A DNA stretch of 64,000 nt from Bacteroidota bacterium (GTDB taxonomy: Bacteria > Bacteroidota > Bacteroidia > Bacteroidales > VadinHA17), in contig JADFDS010000011.1 of NCBI GenBank assembly GCA_018262715.1, positions 289,760-353,759 on the forward strand. Direction: 5' to 3'. How positions within the stretch are numbered: the first letter of the stretch is position 1; each line of letters opens with the position of its first letter. This document shows positions 34,989 to 43,598 of this stretch, piece after piece. The notes under the pieces are model-generated. The model saw only the letters and a list, made by a program, of their open reading frames with translations. It made no database searches and was not told where the DNA came from. A program made the translations under genes and the position numbers.

Positions 34989-37142
34989 TTATGCGTAAAT
35001 CTTCTTCCATGGCAGCATCATCACCACCCTGGTGCCTGCGGCATTGCCATCCTCGTACAGGTCAATGATCTCGTAACTTATCTGTTTCTCCTTCAGGATT
35101 TTTCTGAAGTGTTCCAGCCTCTTTTCAGTCAGTCTTGTAGAGATGGATTCCTTTTTCATTAAAGGCTTATGCTCTGCCGCCTTTTCCCTGCCTATTCCAT
35201 TGTCAGCCACTTCCAGCATCATCAGTCCGTTCCTGAGAGAATACCTCACGCTTATCCGGCCGTCTTTCGTGCCGGGCAGAAGTCCGTGTTCGATAGAGTT
35301 CTCAACACAGGGCTGCGCAAGCATGGGAGGCACTGAAACATTCTCAGGGTCTATGGCTTCGTCAATTTCAATGCCGTAACTGAATCCGTTTTCAAACCTG
35401 AGCTGCTGTACGTCCATGTAAAGTTTAAGAGTCTCTATTTCTTTATCGAGTGCGATATACTCCTCCCGGGTGTTCTCCAGGATACTTCGCATCAGCTGTG
35501 CGATCTTGGTAAGAAAAGCATTGGCTTTCTGTGGTTTGTCCTTCAGGATCAGATCCTGGATGGCGCAGAGCGAATTGAAGATGAAGTGGGGATTCATCTG
35601 GGCGCGAAGCAGCCTTTGTTCAAGGTCTACCTGTGTATACCTGGCCTTCAGGCGGGCATGCCTGATATAGAGCAATGCCAGGATTGCGATTATTGCCAGC
35701 AACAGGACAAGGCCGGAAAGAAGAATCCTCTGTTGCCTGATCTTGGTTTCACTCAAGAACCTTTCCTGCATCCTTTCAAATTCTGCCGCTTTCTCCTTCT
35801 TGTCAAAATCATACTGGATCTCCATTCTCGTCACCTGCTTAAGGAACTCGTCATTGCTGATCGAGTCACTTAGCTGCATATGCTCTTTCAGGTACCGGTA
35901 GGCCTTATCTTCCATACCTCTTTTGCTGCAGATATCGCTCAGCAGCAGCGTCGCGTCGGAGACAACCAGCGGAAGTTCCTTCTCTTTTCCCAGCCTGTAT
36001 GCGGTGAGGCTGTTTGAGTAAGCCCTGTCATAGTTGCCCAGAGTTTGCCAGATGTTACCAAGGGTGTTATAAAACTCCGGCGGCACAGGCAGATCTGATG
36101 ACGATGTAATGTCCATAGCCATTTTCATGTAATTCAGGGCGGAGTCAGGCTGTGAAAGGAGAAGCAGTGTGGATGCCATGTTATGGCAGGCAGAAGCTTC
36201 TCCCACCGGAATATGCATCAACCTGTTAAGCACAAGGCTTTTACGCTGATAGACCAGTGCACTGTCAAACGCCTCCCGTGAGTTGTATATCTGAGCAATG
36301 GTATTGCATATCTTGCTCACCTCCCATAAGTCCTTCCGCTTTTCTGAGAGCATCAGGTGTTTTCTGCTGAATTCCAGTGCCTTGTCATAATTTTTCTGAT
36401 AATAATAAGCCAGTCCGATACTTCCGTAAGCTATTGACATTCCTGAGGTGTCCCTCTTTGCTTCCCAGAGTCTGAGAGCTTCAAAATAAGCGTCGATGGC
36501 CTGACTGAAGAGGGCCATTTCCTTATAAAGATTACCCAGGTTGTTTGTGGCGTCTGCAAGGGGCAGTGTGTCTTTTACCTGACTTGCTATGGCAATTGCT
36601 TTCTCGAGATAACCTTTTGCTGCTTCCAGATCCTGATTCTGCCTGGCCAGGTAAGCCAGCACATTCAGGCTGTTGACCATGCCGCGGTGATCCTTTGATT
36701 CTTCGAAGTATTTAAGAGCCAGGTTGATGTAATGTTCGGAAGATGCATGATCACTTCTGAAACTGTAAACATATGACAGACCATAACACGCTCGTGCCTT
36801 GCCGGTTATATTACCGGAGGCTTCATAGAGCTCCAATGCCCTTGAGTTATAATAGAGTGCACTGTCACCCGGATTGTATTTTGCGAGGTAAGCCATCCCG
36901 AGTGCAAGGGATGCATCAGCCATTCCTTTGATATAATTCAGCTTTCGCGAAGCAGTCAATGCCTGGTGTGATATCATGATTGCGGTGTCAGGATTTCTCC
37001 GGGCCATGGTATAAGCCTCTTCGGCAGTTTTAGTTATGGCTGCCGTGTCAGCCAGTTCCTGGGAAAATAAATGACCGGCCGGAATCACCAGCAGTAAAAC
37101 CAAGAGTCCTGCTAAGGTTTTATAACAAGTTCCAGGTGACAT
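34989..37142 (-). CDS. LytS-type sensor histidine kinase with TPR sensor region
   Basis: 717 residues. Signal peptide, then a periplasmic array of about eight TPR hairpins (~35-430, e.g. 'ARACYGLSYVYSFRSDHASSEHYINLALKYFEE'-type units), one transmembrane helix ('LLSGLVLLLAIIAILALLYI', ~475-495) and a His_kinase domain with 'QMNPHFIFNSLCAIQ' (phosphoacceptor His) and an ATPase with 'NGIGREKA'. This layout is common in Bacteroidota, where the kinase signals to a LytTR regulator encoded immediately downstream, as here. The stimulus is unknown. Confidence 0.92.
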   Translation of the reverse strand: MSPGTCYKTLAGLLVLLLVIPAGHLFSQELADTAAITKTAEEAYTMARRNPDTAIMISHQALTASRKLNYIKGMADASLALGMAYLAKYNPGDSALYYNSRALELYEASGNITGKARACYGLSYVYSFRSDHASSEHYINLALKYFEESKDHRGMVNSLNVLAYLARQNQDLEAAKGYLEKAIAIASQVKDTLPLADATNNLGNLYKEMALFSQAIDAYFEALRLWEAKRDTSGMSIAYGSIGLAYYYQKNYDKALEFSRKHLMLSEKRKDLWEVSKICNTIAQIYNSREAFDSALVYQRKSLVLNRLMHIPVGEASACHNMASTLLLLSQPDSALNYMKMAMDITSSSDLPVPPEFYNTLGNIWQTLGNYDRAYSNSLTAYRLGKEKELPLVVSDATLLLSDICSKRGMEDKAYRYLKEHMQLSDSISNDEFLKQVTRMEIQYDFDKKEKAAEFERMQERFLSETKIRQQRILLSGLVLLLAIIAILALLYIRHARLKARYTQVDLEQRLLRAQMNPHFIFNSLCAIQDLILKDKPQKANAFLTKIAQLMRSILENTREEYIALDKEIETLKLYMDVQQLRFENGFSYGIEIDEAIDPENVSVPPMLAQPCVENSIEHGLLPGTKDGRISVRYSLRNGLMMLEVADNGIGREKAAEHKPLMKKESISTRLTEKRLEHFRKILKEKQISYEIIDLYEDGNAAGTRVVMMLPWKKIYA

Positions 37143-37207
37143 ATTGGTACTTCCCGGTTAACACCAGAGAACTAATTTCGTAAAAAAAGCCCTTCAGGTC
37201 AACTGTT

Positions 37208-37927
37208 TCAGAGGGAAATAATATCAATTCTCTGGTCAAGCATGTCTGCCTGCAGCAGGCGGCCGGACAGTATATCGCCGGCACCGGTGATTATCTTGAT
37301 CACCTCGCATGCCTGCACTGCCCCGATTATGCCGGGAAGGGGGCCCATCACACCCGGAGGACCTGATCTGTCTTCCGTCTTCAGGTGCATCTCCTCGGGG
37401 TAGAGATCGCGGTAAGAGGGCCCGCCCATGTAGTTGAATACCGATGCCTGGCCCATGAACTCCCTTACAGCACCGTAAACCATCGGTATGCCCGCCTTCA
37501 GGGTAGCGTCACACAGGATATACCGGGTTGAATAATTGTCGCAGCAGTCGACTGCGATATCATATCCGGCAAGTATCCCTCCGGCATTTTCTTCAGTGAA
37601 CCGCACGGAGTAAGCCAGCGCCTCCGTATGAGGGTTGATCCTTCTGAGCTTTTCCGCGGCGGTTTCGGCCTTGGGTCTGGTCACGTCGCCTGTCTCATAA
37701 AGTATCTGCCGCTGGAGGTTGCCGGTACTGATCTCATCAGAATCCACAATGCCTATCCTGCCCACCCCGGCTGCTGCGAGATACATCAGCACCGGTGATC
37801 CGAGGCCGCCGGCACCTATCACCACGACGGAAGCCTTCCTGAGCAACTCCTGTCCTTTTTCGCCGATGCCGGCTACCGTCAGTTGCCTCTGGTAGCGGAT
37901 AAGTTCGTCATTGGTAAGTGCGGTCAT
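37208..37927 (-). CDS. ThiF/MoeB-family E1-like adenylyltransferase
   Basis: 239 residues. Nucleotide-binding 'GAGGLGSP' (~37-44), 'DSDEISTGNLQRQ' (~63-75) and 'VDCCDNYSTRYI' follow the MoeB/ThiF pattern of enzymes that adenylate the C-terminus of a ubiquitin-like sulfur carrier. The two CxxC zinc pairs of MoeB are absent: the first site reads 'PSYRDLYP' and the chain ends without a second pair. No carrier (ThiS/MoaD) is adjacent. The cellular role (thiamine, molybdopterin or another thiolation) cannot be fixed. Confidence 0.85.
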   Translation of the reverse strand: MTALTNDELIRYQRQLTVAGIGEKGQELLRKASVVVIGAGGLGSPVLMYLAAAGVGRIGIVDSDEISTGNLQRQILYETGDVTRPKAETAAEKLRRINPHTEALAYSVRFTEENAGGILAGYDIAVDCCDNYSTRYILCDATLKAGIPMVYGAVREFMGQASVFNYMGGPSYRDLYPEEMHLKTEDRSGPPGVMGPLPGIIGAVQACEVIKIITGAGDILSGRLLQADMLDQRIDIISL

Positions 37928-37950
37928 TTCTGCGAGGGTTTGTATTTTTC

Positions 37951-38562
37951 TCAGTCTGAATAGGTTTCGGCTCTTTCAAGCTGTTTGCGGATCATTTCCA
38001 GAAATGCCGGAGTGTTGCGTTCAACGGAGAGTTCGGGGAGATTGTCAAAATCAAAAAATCCTGCTTCCGAGGTCTCGATGCTGTCTCGCAGTACGCCGTC
38101 AACGAGGTCGCAGAGGACTACAATCTTATAAAAGTGGTACGGCAGGGGCGGAAATCCGTGCCTGTCTGTATCAGCTATTGCCAGCACCCTGTTGAAGCGG
38201 ACATTGAGGCCGGTCTCCTCGCGGACCTCCTTCACAGCCACTTCTGAGGGAGAGTAATTTATGTCAGCAAAACCACCTGGCATTGAATACCTGCCGTCAA
38301 TTTTTTCTCTCACCATCAGTAATTTACCTTCTTTCAGCACCACTGACCTTATGTCCACTTTCGGAGTCTGGAATCCGGTTTCGTTGGTAAAAAGATCATG
38401 TATTTTCGAAGGCCTGGTGTCACAGACAGTACCGGCAAGTTCAACGCTGAGTCCGCGAAGTTCTTCATACCGCTCCCTGTCAAATTCACTCGCGGCAAAG
38501 TGAATTCCTGACTGTGCTATAGCCTGCACTCTTCTTGCTATCCTGAGTATCTCGTTTTCCAA
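37951..38562 (-). CDS. NUDIX hydrolase with N-terminal helical domain
   Basis: 203 residues. An N-terminal helical domain (~1-65) precedes the NUDIX fold with the box 'GGFADINYSPSEVAVKEVREETG' split here as GGFADIN and KEVREETG (~105-128). The first Glu and Arg of the textbook box are Tyr and Lys, as in the subgroup of NUDIX proteins with this N-terminal domain, many of which hydrolyse ADP-ribose. Catalytic Glu-Glu in REETG is present. It lies 23 bp upstream of the ThiF-like gene. Confidence 0.88.
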   Translation of the reverse strand: MENEILRIARRVQAIAQSGIHFAASEFDRERYEELRGLSVELAGTVCDTRPSKIHDLFTNETGFQTPKVDIRSVVLKEGKLLMVREKIDGRYSMPGGFADINYSPSEVAVKEVREETGLNVRFNRVLAIADTDRHGFPPLPYHFYKIVVLCDLVDGVLRDSIETSEAGFFDFDNLPELSVERNTPAFLEMIRKQLERAETYSD

Positions 38563-38707
38563 TTTCAGAAATGTCGAATGTATGCGCTAACTTATGAAAA
38601 AATCATGATATCACCAGTCATTGTCTGCCGGTTGCTGTTGAGGGGCGGTTTTAACCAGAAACGGTACGGTTTTTGTGCGTTTTAACGGTAACCCAGATTA
38701 TGCAGTC

Positions 38708-38824
38708 ATGAAAAAAGCGATCCCGGGCAGTCTGCTTCTTATCACTGCCATTCCGGTAATATTTGTGTCATGTGACAGGCTAAGGGATGAACCCCGGCCA
38801 GGAGTTCCGGATAATTTGCTTTAA
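38708..38824 (+). CDS. Tiny lipoprotein candidate (38 residues)
   Basis: ATG at 38708 opens a 38-codon frame: Lys-Lys-rich start, hydrophobic run 'LLLITAIPVIF', then lipobox 'VSCD' with Cys at residue 22, and a short Pro/Arg-rich tail ending at TAA. A strong intrinsic terminator 76 bp further on the same strand supports transcription in this direction. The function is unknown; it may act as a small membrane-anchored peptide. Length alone makes it uncertain. Confidence 0.5.
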   Translation: MKKAIPGSLLLITAIPVIFVSCDRLRDEPRPGVPDNLL

Positions 38825-38899
38825 GCCTGGCCGGTTTTCCCACGGTCAGACAGACTGAATGACAAAATATTTTTTTGCGAGTGGGGAAACGGGGGAAAA

Positions 38900-38937
38900 G
38901 ACTGCTCCGGCCAGTGCCGGGGCAGTCTTGTTATTTG
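38900..38937 (+). terminator. Intrinsic terminator before the serpin gene
   Basis: GACTGCTCCGGC (38900-38911), loop CAGT, GCCGGGGCAGTC (38916-38927): a 12-bp stem with one G-U pair, followed by TTGTTATTTG. It would end transcripts from the small lipoprotein gene and isolate the serpin promoter. Confidence 0.8.
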
Positions 38938-38945
38938 TATGGTAT

Positions 38946-38953
38946 TATATTTG
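38946..38953 (+). promoter_or_regulatory. -7 element for the serpin gene
   Basis: TATATTTG, an exact TAnnTTTG match, 32 bp before the ATG at 38986 and just after a terminator. The -33 box is weak (TTG at 15 bp). Confidence 0.45.
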
Positions 38954-38985
38954 TGCATAAATGTTGTACCTTAACCGGGAAAATA

Positions 38986-40242
38986 ATGAAAAACACATTC
39001 TTAAGCCTGGCAATTATTGTGGTTGCCGGCACGACGGGACAGATGACATCATGTGAAGATCAAACGGAAAAATCCCTCCCGGCCGACCCCGTGGAGATAA
39101 ACCTTTCCCTGAAGCAGAGAGAGGTGGTAGCCTCTGCAAACAGGTTTGGCTTTGACCTGTTCAGGCCGGTGGTGGCCGGGGAGGAGACAGGTACAAACAT
39201 CATGATCTCTCCTTTCAGTGTCACCAGCGCACTTTCAATGACTCTGAACGGTGCCTCAGGAGAAACATTCAACGCGGTCAGATCGGCTCTGCGCTATGAC
39301 GGCCAGAGCCTTGAGGAGGTCAATGAGACCTATCGCAGGCTAGTGACAGAAATGGTTCCTGTGGATGAGCGGGTGGTAATGGAAATTGCCAATTCAGTCT
39401 GGGCTGAGAACAATTTCCGGGTGAAGAAGGAATTTATGGATGCCCTGAAGGAGTGGTACCTGGCGGAAGCACGGAATTTTGATGTGACCGATCCACGCTC
39501 AGTGGATATCATCAATGGCTGGATTGAGGAGAAGACCCACGACAGGATTCAGAATATGCTTTCATCACTTGACCGTGACCTGGTGATGCTGCTTGTCAAT
39601 GCGGTTTACTTCAATGGCAAGTGGAAGCATCAGTTTGACATTAATAATACTGCAGAACGTCCTTTTTTCGTTACTCCCGGGAACCCCGTCAAGGTGCCGG
39701 TGATGTACCAGAAGCAGAAGTTTGCCATGTCTCGTCAGGAGAAGGTGACACTGGTTGAGTTGCCGTACGGGCAGGGCAACTACTCGATGGTGGTGGCTCT
39801 TCCTGATGAGGAGATCGCCCCTTCGGAGATTGTCACCGGACTTGATGCCGGGAAATGGGAGGAATGGATGGAAAGCCTGTCATACGGGCCGACTGAGGTT
39901 GAGTTGTACATGCCGAAATTCAAGTACGAATACAAGCGTAAGCTGAATGATGATCTGATCAGCCTGGGGATGGATCCGGCTTTTGCCCCGGGCATTGCTG
40001 ACTTCAGCAGGATAAGCGACGAGGAGATATTCATCTCGTTCGTTCTTCACCAGACATTCATCGAGAACAAGGAAGAGGGCACGGAAGCTGCTGCGGCGAC
40101 TGTAATAGGGTTCACCCGTACATCACTTCCTCCCGAGCCCGAGGTAATTGACATAAACAGACCGTTCCTTTACTTTATCCGGGAGACGACTACCGGCACG
40201 ATAGTATTCATGGGGCTGGTTGCTGATCCCACAGGGGAGTGA
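38986..40242 (+). CDS. Serpin-family protease inhibitor, lipoprotein
   Basis: 418 residues from 'MKNTFLSLAIIVVAGTT'; lipobox Cys at 'MTSCED' (~25). The frame is open further upstream but that part overlaps the terminator and promoter. The serpin fold is complete: 'NIMISPFSVTSALSMTLNGASG', 'NAVYFNGKWKHQF', the shutter region and the C-terminal 'INRPFLYFIRE'. The hinge 'EEGTEAAAATVIG' has the small-residue pattern of inhibitory serpins; counting from Gly as P15 puts Thr-Arg-Thr at P3-P1, though the loop is about three residues longer than in antitrypsin. It should trap host or competitor serine/cysteine proteases at the surface. Confidence 0.94.
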   Translation: MKNTFLSLAIIVVAGTTGQMTSCEDQTEKSLPADPVEINLSLKQREVVASANRFGFDLFRPVVAGEETGTNIMISPFSVTSALSMTLNGASGETFNAVRSALRYDGQSLEEVNETYRRLVTEMVPVDERVVMEIANSVWAENNFRVKKEFMDALKEWYLAEARNFDVTDPRSVDIINGWIEEKTHDRIQNMLSSLDRDLVMLLVNAVYFNGKWKHQFDINNTAERPFFVTPGNPVKVPVMYQKQKFAMSRQEKVTLVELPYGQGNYSMVVALPDEEIAPSEIVTGLDAGKWEEWMESLSYGPTEVELYMPKFKYEYKRKLNDDLISLGMDPAFAPGIADFSRISDEEIFISFVLHQTFIENKEEGTEAAAATVIGFTRTSLPPEPEVIDINRPFLYFIRETTTGTIVFMGLVADPTGE

Positions 40243-40245
40243 GGA

Positions 40246-40281
40246 ATTGCGATTTGAGATTTTAGATTTGCGGATTGCGAA
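40246..40281. repeat. Degenerate GCGATTTG-type repeat
   Basis: The sequence reads TTGCGATTTGAGATTTTAGA and then TTTGCGGATTGCGAAT, imperfect copies of the GCGATTT heptamer seen at 34134. It lies between the serpin stop and the convergent ABC ATPase stop. Confidence 0.6.
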
Positions 40282-40295
40282 TAGTCATGCCTGAA

Positions 40296-41009
40296 TTACA
40301 TTGACTCTTTTCTGAGCGAGAAGTAACTTGCCAGTTCAGACATGGCGTTGCCGTCATTCTGAATGTCACGTATTATGACCCCTTTTTCTATGATGGCTAT
40401 GCGGGTGCATATCTCTGTTATGTGATTCAGATCATGACTTGAAATTACCATCAGCGTGCCGTTAGCCCGGTTGAAGTCTGACAGGATTCGCTTCAGAACT
40501 ATCTGGGATGAGGGATCCAGTCCGTTGAACGGTTCATCGAGGATCAGTACACGTGGTTCAGTCACCAATGCCGATGCAATCCCGATCTTCTGGCGGTTTC
40601 CCCTGGAGAAATCCCTTATAAATTTTTTCTTCTGACCAAGAACCTCACCATTGAAGAATTCGCTGAAACCGGCAAGCCTGGCTTCGGTCAGCTCCGGTGC
40701 CAACCCGTATTCTTCCGCAATAAAGCCGAAAAACTCTTCGGGAGTGAGATAGTTTATCAGGAATGATTCGTCAAGGTAAGAAGCCGTATAATCCTTCCAC
40801 TTTTCAGACCTTGCAACAACATGAATTTCTGAGGTCACGCTTCCTCTGTCTGGGCTGATCAGGTCGAGCATCAGCCTCAACAGCGTAGTCTTCCCTGCGC
40901 CGTTATTGCCTACCAGTCCGAATATTTCTCCGTCATGGATGGTGAGCTCACTGATGTTGAGCACGGTTTTTCGTTTGTAGCTTTTAACCAGGTTGGTTAC
41001 CTTAATCAT
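40296..41009 (-). CDS. ABC transporter ATP-binding protein
   Basis: 237 residues. Walker A 'GNNGAGKTTL' (~36-45), signature 'FSRGNRQKIGIA' (~132, replacing LSGGQ), Walker B 'VLILDEPFNGLD' (~155) and the switch His in 'VISSHD'. This is the type of ATPase that powers small export or bacitracin-resistance-like transporters. The partner is the integral membrane gene 11 bp upstream on the same strand. The cargo is unknown. Confidence 0.95.
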   Translation of the reverse strand: MIKVTNLVKSYKRKTVLNISELTIHDGEIFGLVGNNGAGKTTLLRLMLDLISPDRGSVTSEIHVVARSEKWKDYTASYLDESFLINYLTPEEFFGFIAEEYGLAPELTEARLAGFSEFFNGEVLGQKKKFIRDFSRGNRQKIGIASALVTEPRVLILDEPFNGLDPSSQIVLKRILSDFNRANGTLMVISSHDLNHITEICTRIAIIEKGVIIRDIQNDGNAMSELASYFSLRKESM

Positions 41010-41020
41010 ATTCTGAAGTT

Positions 41021-42511
41021 TCAGGCTGAAAGTTTTCTGTATCCTTCCAGCAACTTGTACTTACGTTTCATGAAGGTTGCGACGATGATGTTTTTAAGCC
41101 ACCATTTGTGAAAGATCACAAACAGTATTCCCAGGGTGGCTAAAACGATTATGCCTCCGGTTTCGCCCGCAACCAGCGATGTCAGTTCGCAGATTGCAAT
41201 GGGTATTATCACAAAAAAGAATGTCATTATGAACTGGCTTCCCTTTACCCCCTGGTAGTTCATGAAAGTACTTGCTTCAAGGTCAACCTTTCCATCGTTA
41301 AGGGTGGCCAGCAACATTGTAAGGCAACTGTTGGGGCCCAGGAGGTAAATCATTAATGCTGTCGTGAGAAGTACGCTTATCCTGCCCGAAATATATGACA
41401 GGACAGCTATCGGGATGAAGGTGATAAGAGTCAGTATTGCCTGCAGGTAGTATTTTGCCCTGACATAATTCAGGAAGTCGTTTTTCCTTGCCATTACACC
41501 GTCAAAGTACGTGCTCTCCCAGCTGAACAGCAATTGCCCGTATGACATTGCCCCAAGCCCGAGAAACATTGTGGTAAACAGCATATTGATGTATCTCTCC
41601 TGCTCGTCGTAAGCAAGGAAAAAGATGAAGGCGTAGACAATAAAGAACAGAACGAAGAACATGGCGTTCCTCGGGCGTTTGTTCCGGAGTATCATTGCCA
41701 TCTCAAGCGACATATACCTGCCTGTATCGCCGAAACGTGCCAGGCGTCCGGTAAATGCATTTCGGTGCGTCCGGTATGAAGACACTGACGATCCGCGGTC
41801 AACACGCAGGTATTGATGCAATAACCGGTTGATAAGGATAACCGCTGCGGTTATAAGGACAGCGGGAATAAAATAAGCAAGGGGTCTACCTTCTGTCAGT
41901 GCCATGCCGAGTGAGCGGGAAATGTCGCCGACGGAACCGCCCATCCTGTCAAAAATGAAAAATGCTGTGGCAATTCCAATGGGAATTAACCAGTTGAGCG
42001 GATTTATCCTGGTAAGCATCCCGGTCATAAGGGCCAGAATGTTGTTCATTATTACCAGGAGAAAACTGCCTCCAAGAAAAAGCAAGGCTGCCTGGATTCC
42101 CTCAAACGGTGCCGTAACCTTAATCACGAAGGGCAGTATAAGAAACAACGGAAGGAAGTTAAAAAGTGAAAATAAGCTCCTGATAATGATGTTGCCTGCA
42201 AGCTTACTTCTCCTGATCCGGAATCTCAGGTAGGGTACAACATCCAGCGATGGTACAGGCTGGATGATACACCTCACGAGATAGTCCGCAAGAAGATACC
42301 AGACTATCCACTCATGAAATTTACCTGATGCCTCTCTTCCCTCACCGGCAATGGTTGAACTGACATCCAAACCCAACGTCAGGAAAATGAAGATGAAATT
42401 TAATCCCACCAGGGCATACAAAAGCCTCGTGATGAGGTTTCTTCTCCAACGCTCATTGCGGATAAATGACTTCCAGATGTGAGAGTAGAGATACGTTCCG
42501 GCTTCTTTCAC
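41021..42511 (-). CDS. ABC transporter permease (DUF5687-like)
   Basis: 496 residues with about ten or more hydrophobic segments. The N-terminal half has 'NIIIRSLFSLFNFLPLFLILPFVIKV'-type helices and the centre has 'MAMILRNKRPRNAMFFVLFFIVYAF', matching Bacteroidota DUF5687 permeases. It is encoded directly before the ATPase (11 bp gap), so they form one exporter-type unit. Substrate is not predictable. Confidence 0.85.
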   Translation of the reverse strand: MKEAGTYLYSHIWKSFIRNERWRRNLITRLLYALVGLNFIFIFLTLGLDVSSTIAGEGREASGKFHEWIVWYLLADYLVRCIIQPVPSLDVVPYLRFRIRRSKLAGNIIIRSLFSLFNFLPLFLILPFVIKVTAPFEGIQAALLFLGGSFLLVIMNNILALMTGMLTRINPLNWLIPIGIATAFFIFDRMGGSVGDISRSLGMALTEGRPLAYFIPAVLITAAVILINRLLHQYLRVDRGSSVSSYRTHRNAFTGRLARFGDTGRYMSLEMAMILRNKRPRNAMFFVLFFIVYAFIFFLAYDEQERYINMLFTTMFLGLGAMSYGQLLFSWESTYFDGVMARKNDFLNYVRAKYYLQAILTLITFIPIAVLSYISGRISVLLTTALMIYLLGPNSCLTMLLATLNDGKVDLEASTFMNYQGVKGSQFIMTFFFVIIPIAICELTSLVAGETGGIIVLATLGILFVIFHKWWLKNIIVATFMKRKYKLLEGYRKLSA

Positions 42512-42636
42512 TCAGCTTCCTTTATGCATGCCAAATTACAGATTTTTGTATGCTGTTGTTGTTTCCATCAGAAGTATTTCGGTCCAGAAACGAATAATTT
42601 ATTGCAGTGTGGGTAAAATGCTTTTTCTTTACATTG

Positions 42637-43536
42637 ATGAACCTGACCTATATCGATTTTCTTGTTAGCGCCGTGCTGGCCACCATCATGTTCGGTGTGG
42701 GGCTGTCTATCAATTTCTCCGATCTTCAGAAGATTTACCGGTCGCCGAAGGCATTCATCCTCGGGCTTGTATCACAGATGATACTTCTGCCGCTGATAGT
42801 ATTCCTGATTATAGGGTTTACTGACCTCCATCCAACCCTGAAGGTCGGTTTTATCATCCTTGCTGCCTGCCCCGGCGGCACGACTTCGGGTTTTGTCACC
42901 GTACTGTTCAGGGGTAACGTGGCTCTCTCAGTATCGCTGATTGCCATAAACAGTCTCCTGACCCTGGCAACCATCCCGCTGCTGGTCAATCTTGCCCTGA
43001 CAGTATTCATGGGGAAACACTCGCCATTTGAACTGCCATTGGTGGCATCATTCCTGCAGATTTTCTTCATTACCCTTCTGCCGGCAATAACCGGAGTACT
43101 CCTGAGGTACTTCCGGGAGAAGATCGCCGACAGGATTCAGAAGCCGGTACGGACCGTGATGATAATCCTGTTTGCAGGAGTCTATATTATCATAGCTTTT
43201 GCAAAGGAATCGAGCGGTGGTTCAGGGATTACAACAGAGGAACTCTGGAAGATACTTCCGTATGCCGTGCTGATCAATTTTGCCGGATTTGCTGCCGGGA
43301 TGGCAATGGGGCTGTCCGGTAAATCAGGGCTGAGGACATCATGGACAATAGGCGTTGAGGTGGCCCTGCAGAATACCACCCTGGCGTTGCTGGTGGCCGG
43401 CACGCTGATACAGAGCAATGAGATGGTCAAGCCGGCACTGGTATATGCGCTGTTTTCATTCTGGACGGCACTGCTTTACGGTGTGGTTGTCAAGTGGTAC
43501 GACGGTTCAAAACTGTTCGGGGAGTTCAGAAAGTAA
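42637..43536 (+). CDS. Bile acid:sodium symporter (BASS) family transporter
   Basis: 299 residues from the ATG at 42637; a GTG at 42607 is in frame but adds a short hydrophobic leader. Nine to ten membrane helices are visible. 'AACPGGTTSGFVTVLFRGNVALSVSL' is the family's Pro/Gly-rich crossover motif, and 'GVEVALQNTTLALLVA' the second. BASS members import bile acids, pantoate, pyruvate or other organic anions with Na+; the substrate here is unknown. It stands alone, convergent with the GH20 gene. Confidence 0.92.
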   Translation: MNLTYIDFLVSAVLATIMFGVGLSINFSDLQKIYRSPKAFILGLVSQMILLPLIVFLIIGFTDLHPTLKVGFIILAACPGGTTSGFVTVLFRGNVALSVSLIAINSLLTLATIPLLVNLALTVFMGKHSPFELPLVASFLQIFFITLLPAITGVLLRYFREKIADRIQKPVRTVMIILFAGVYIIIAFAKESSGGSGITTEELWKILPYAVLINFAGFAAGMAMGLSGKSGLRTSWTIGVEVALQNTTLALLVAGTLIQSNEMVKPALVYALFSFWTALLYGVVVKWYDGSKLFGEFRK

Positions 43537-43598
43537 AATGAATTCCGAATTGCTCAATGTGATCAGGGTCACAGGCAGGACAGAATTTTACCCGGGCC

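Noticed and set aside
37951-38562. NUDIX hydrolase as an inactive variant because of Tyr and Lys in the box
   Set aside because: The same substitutions are normal in the subgroup with this N-terminal domain, and the catalytic Glu pair is present.
38875-38985. Longer serpin with a basic N-terminus
   Set aside because: The stretch contains a terminator stem and the -7 element; the lipoprotein signal starts at 38986.
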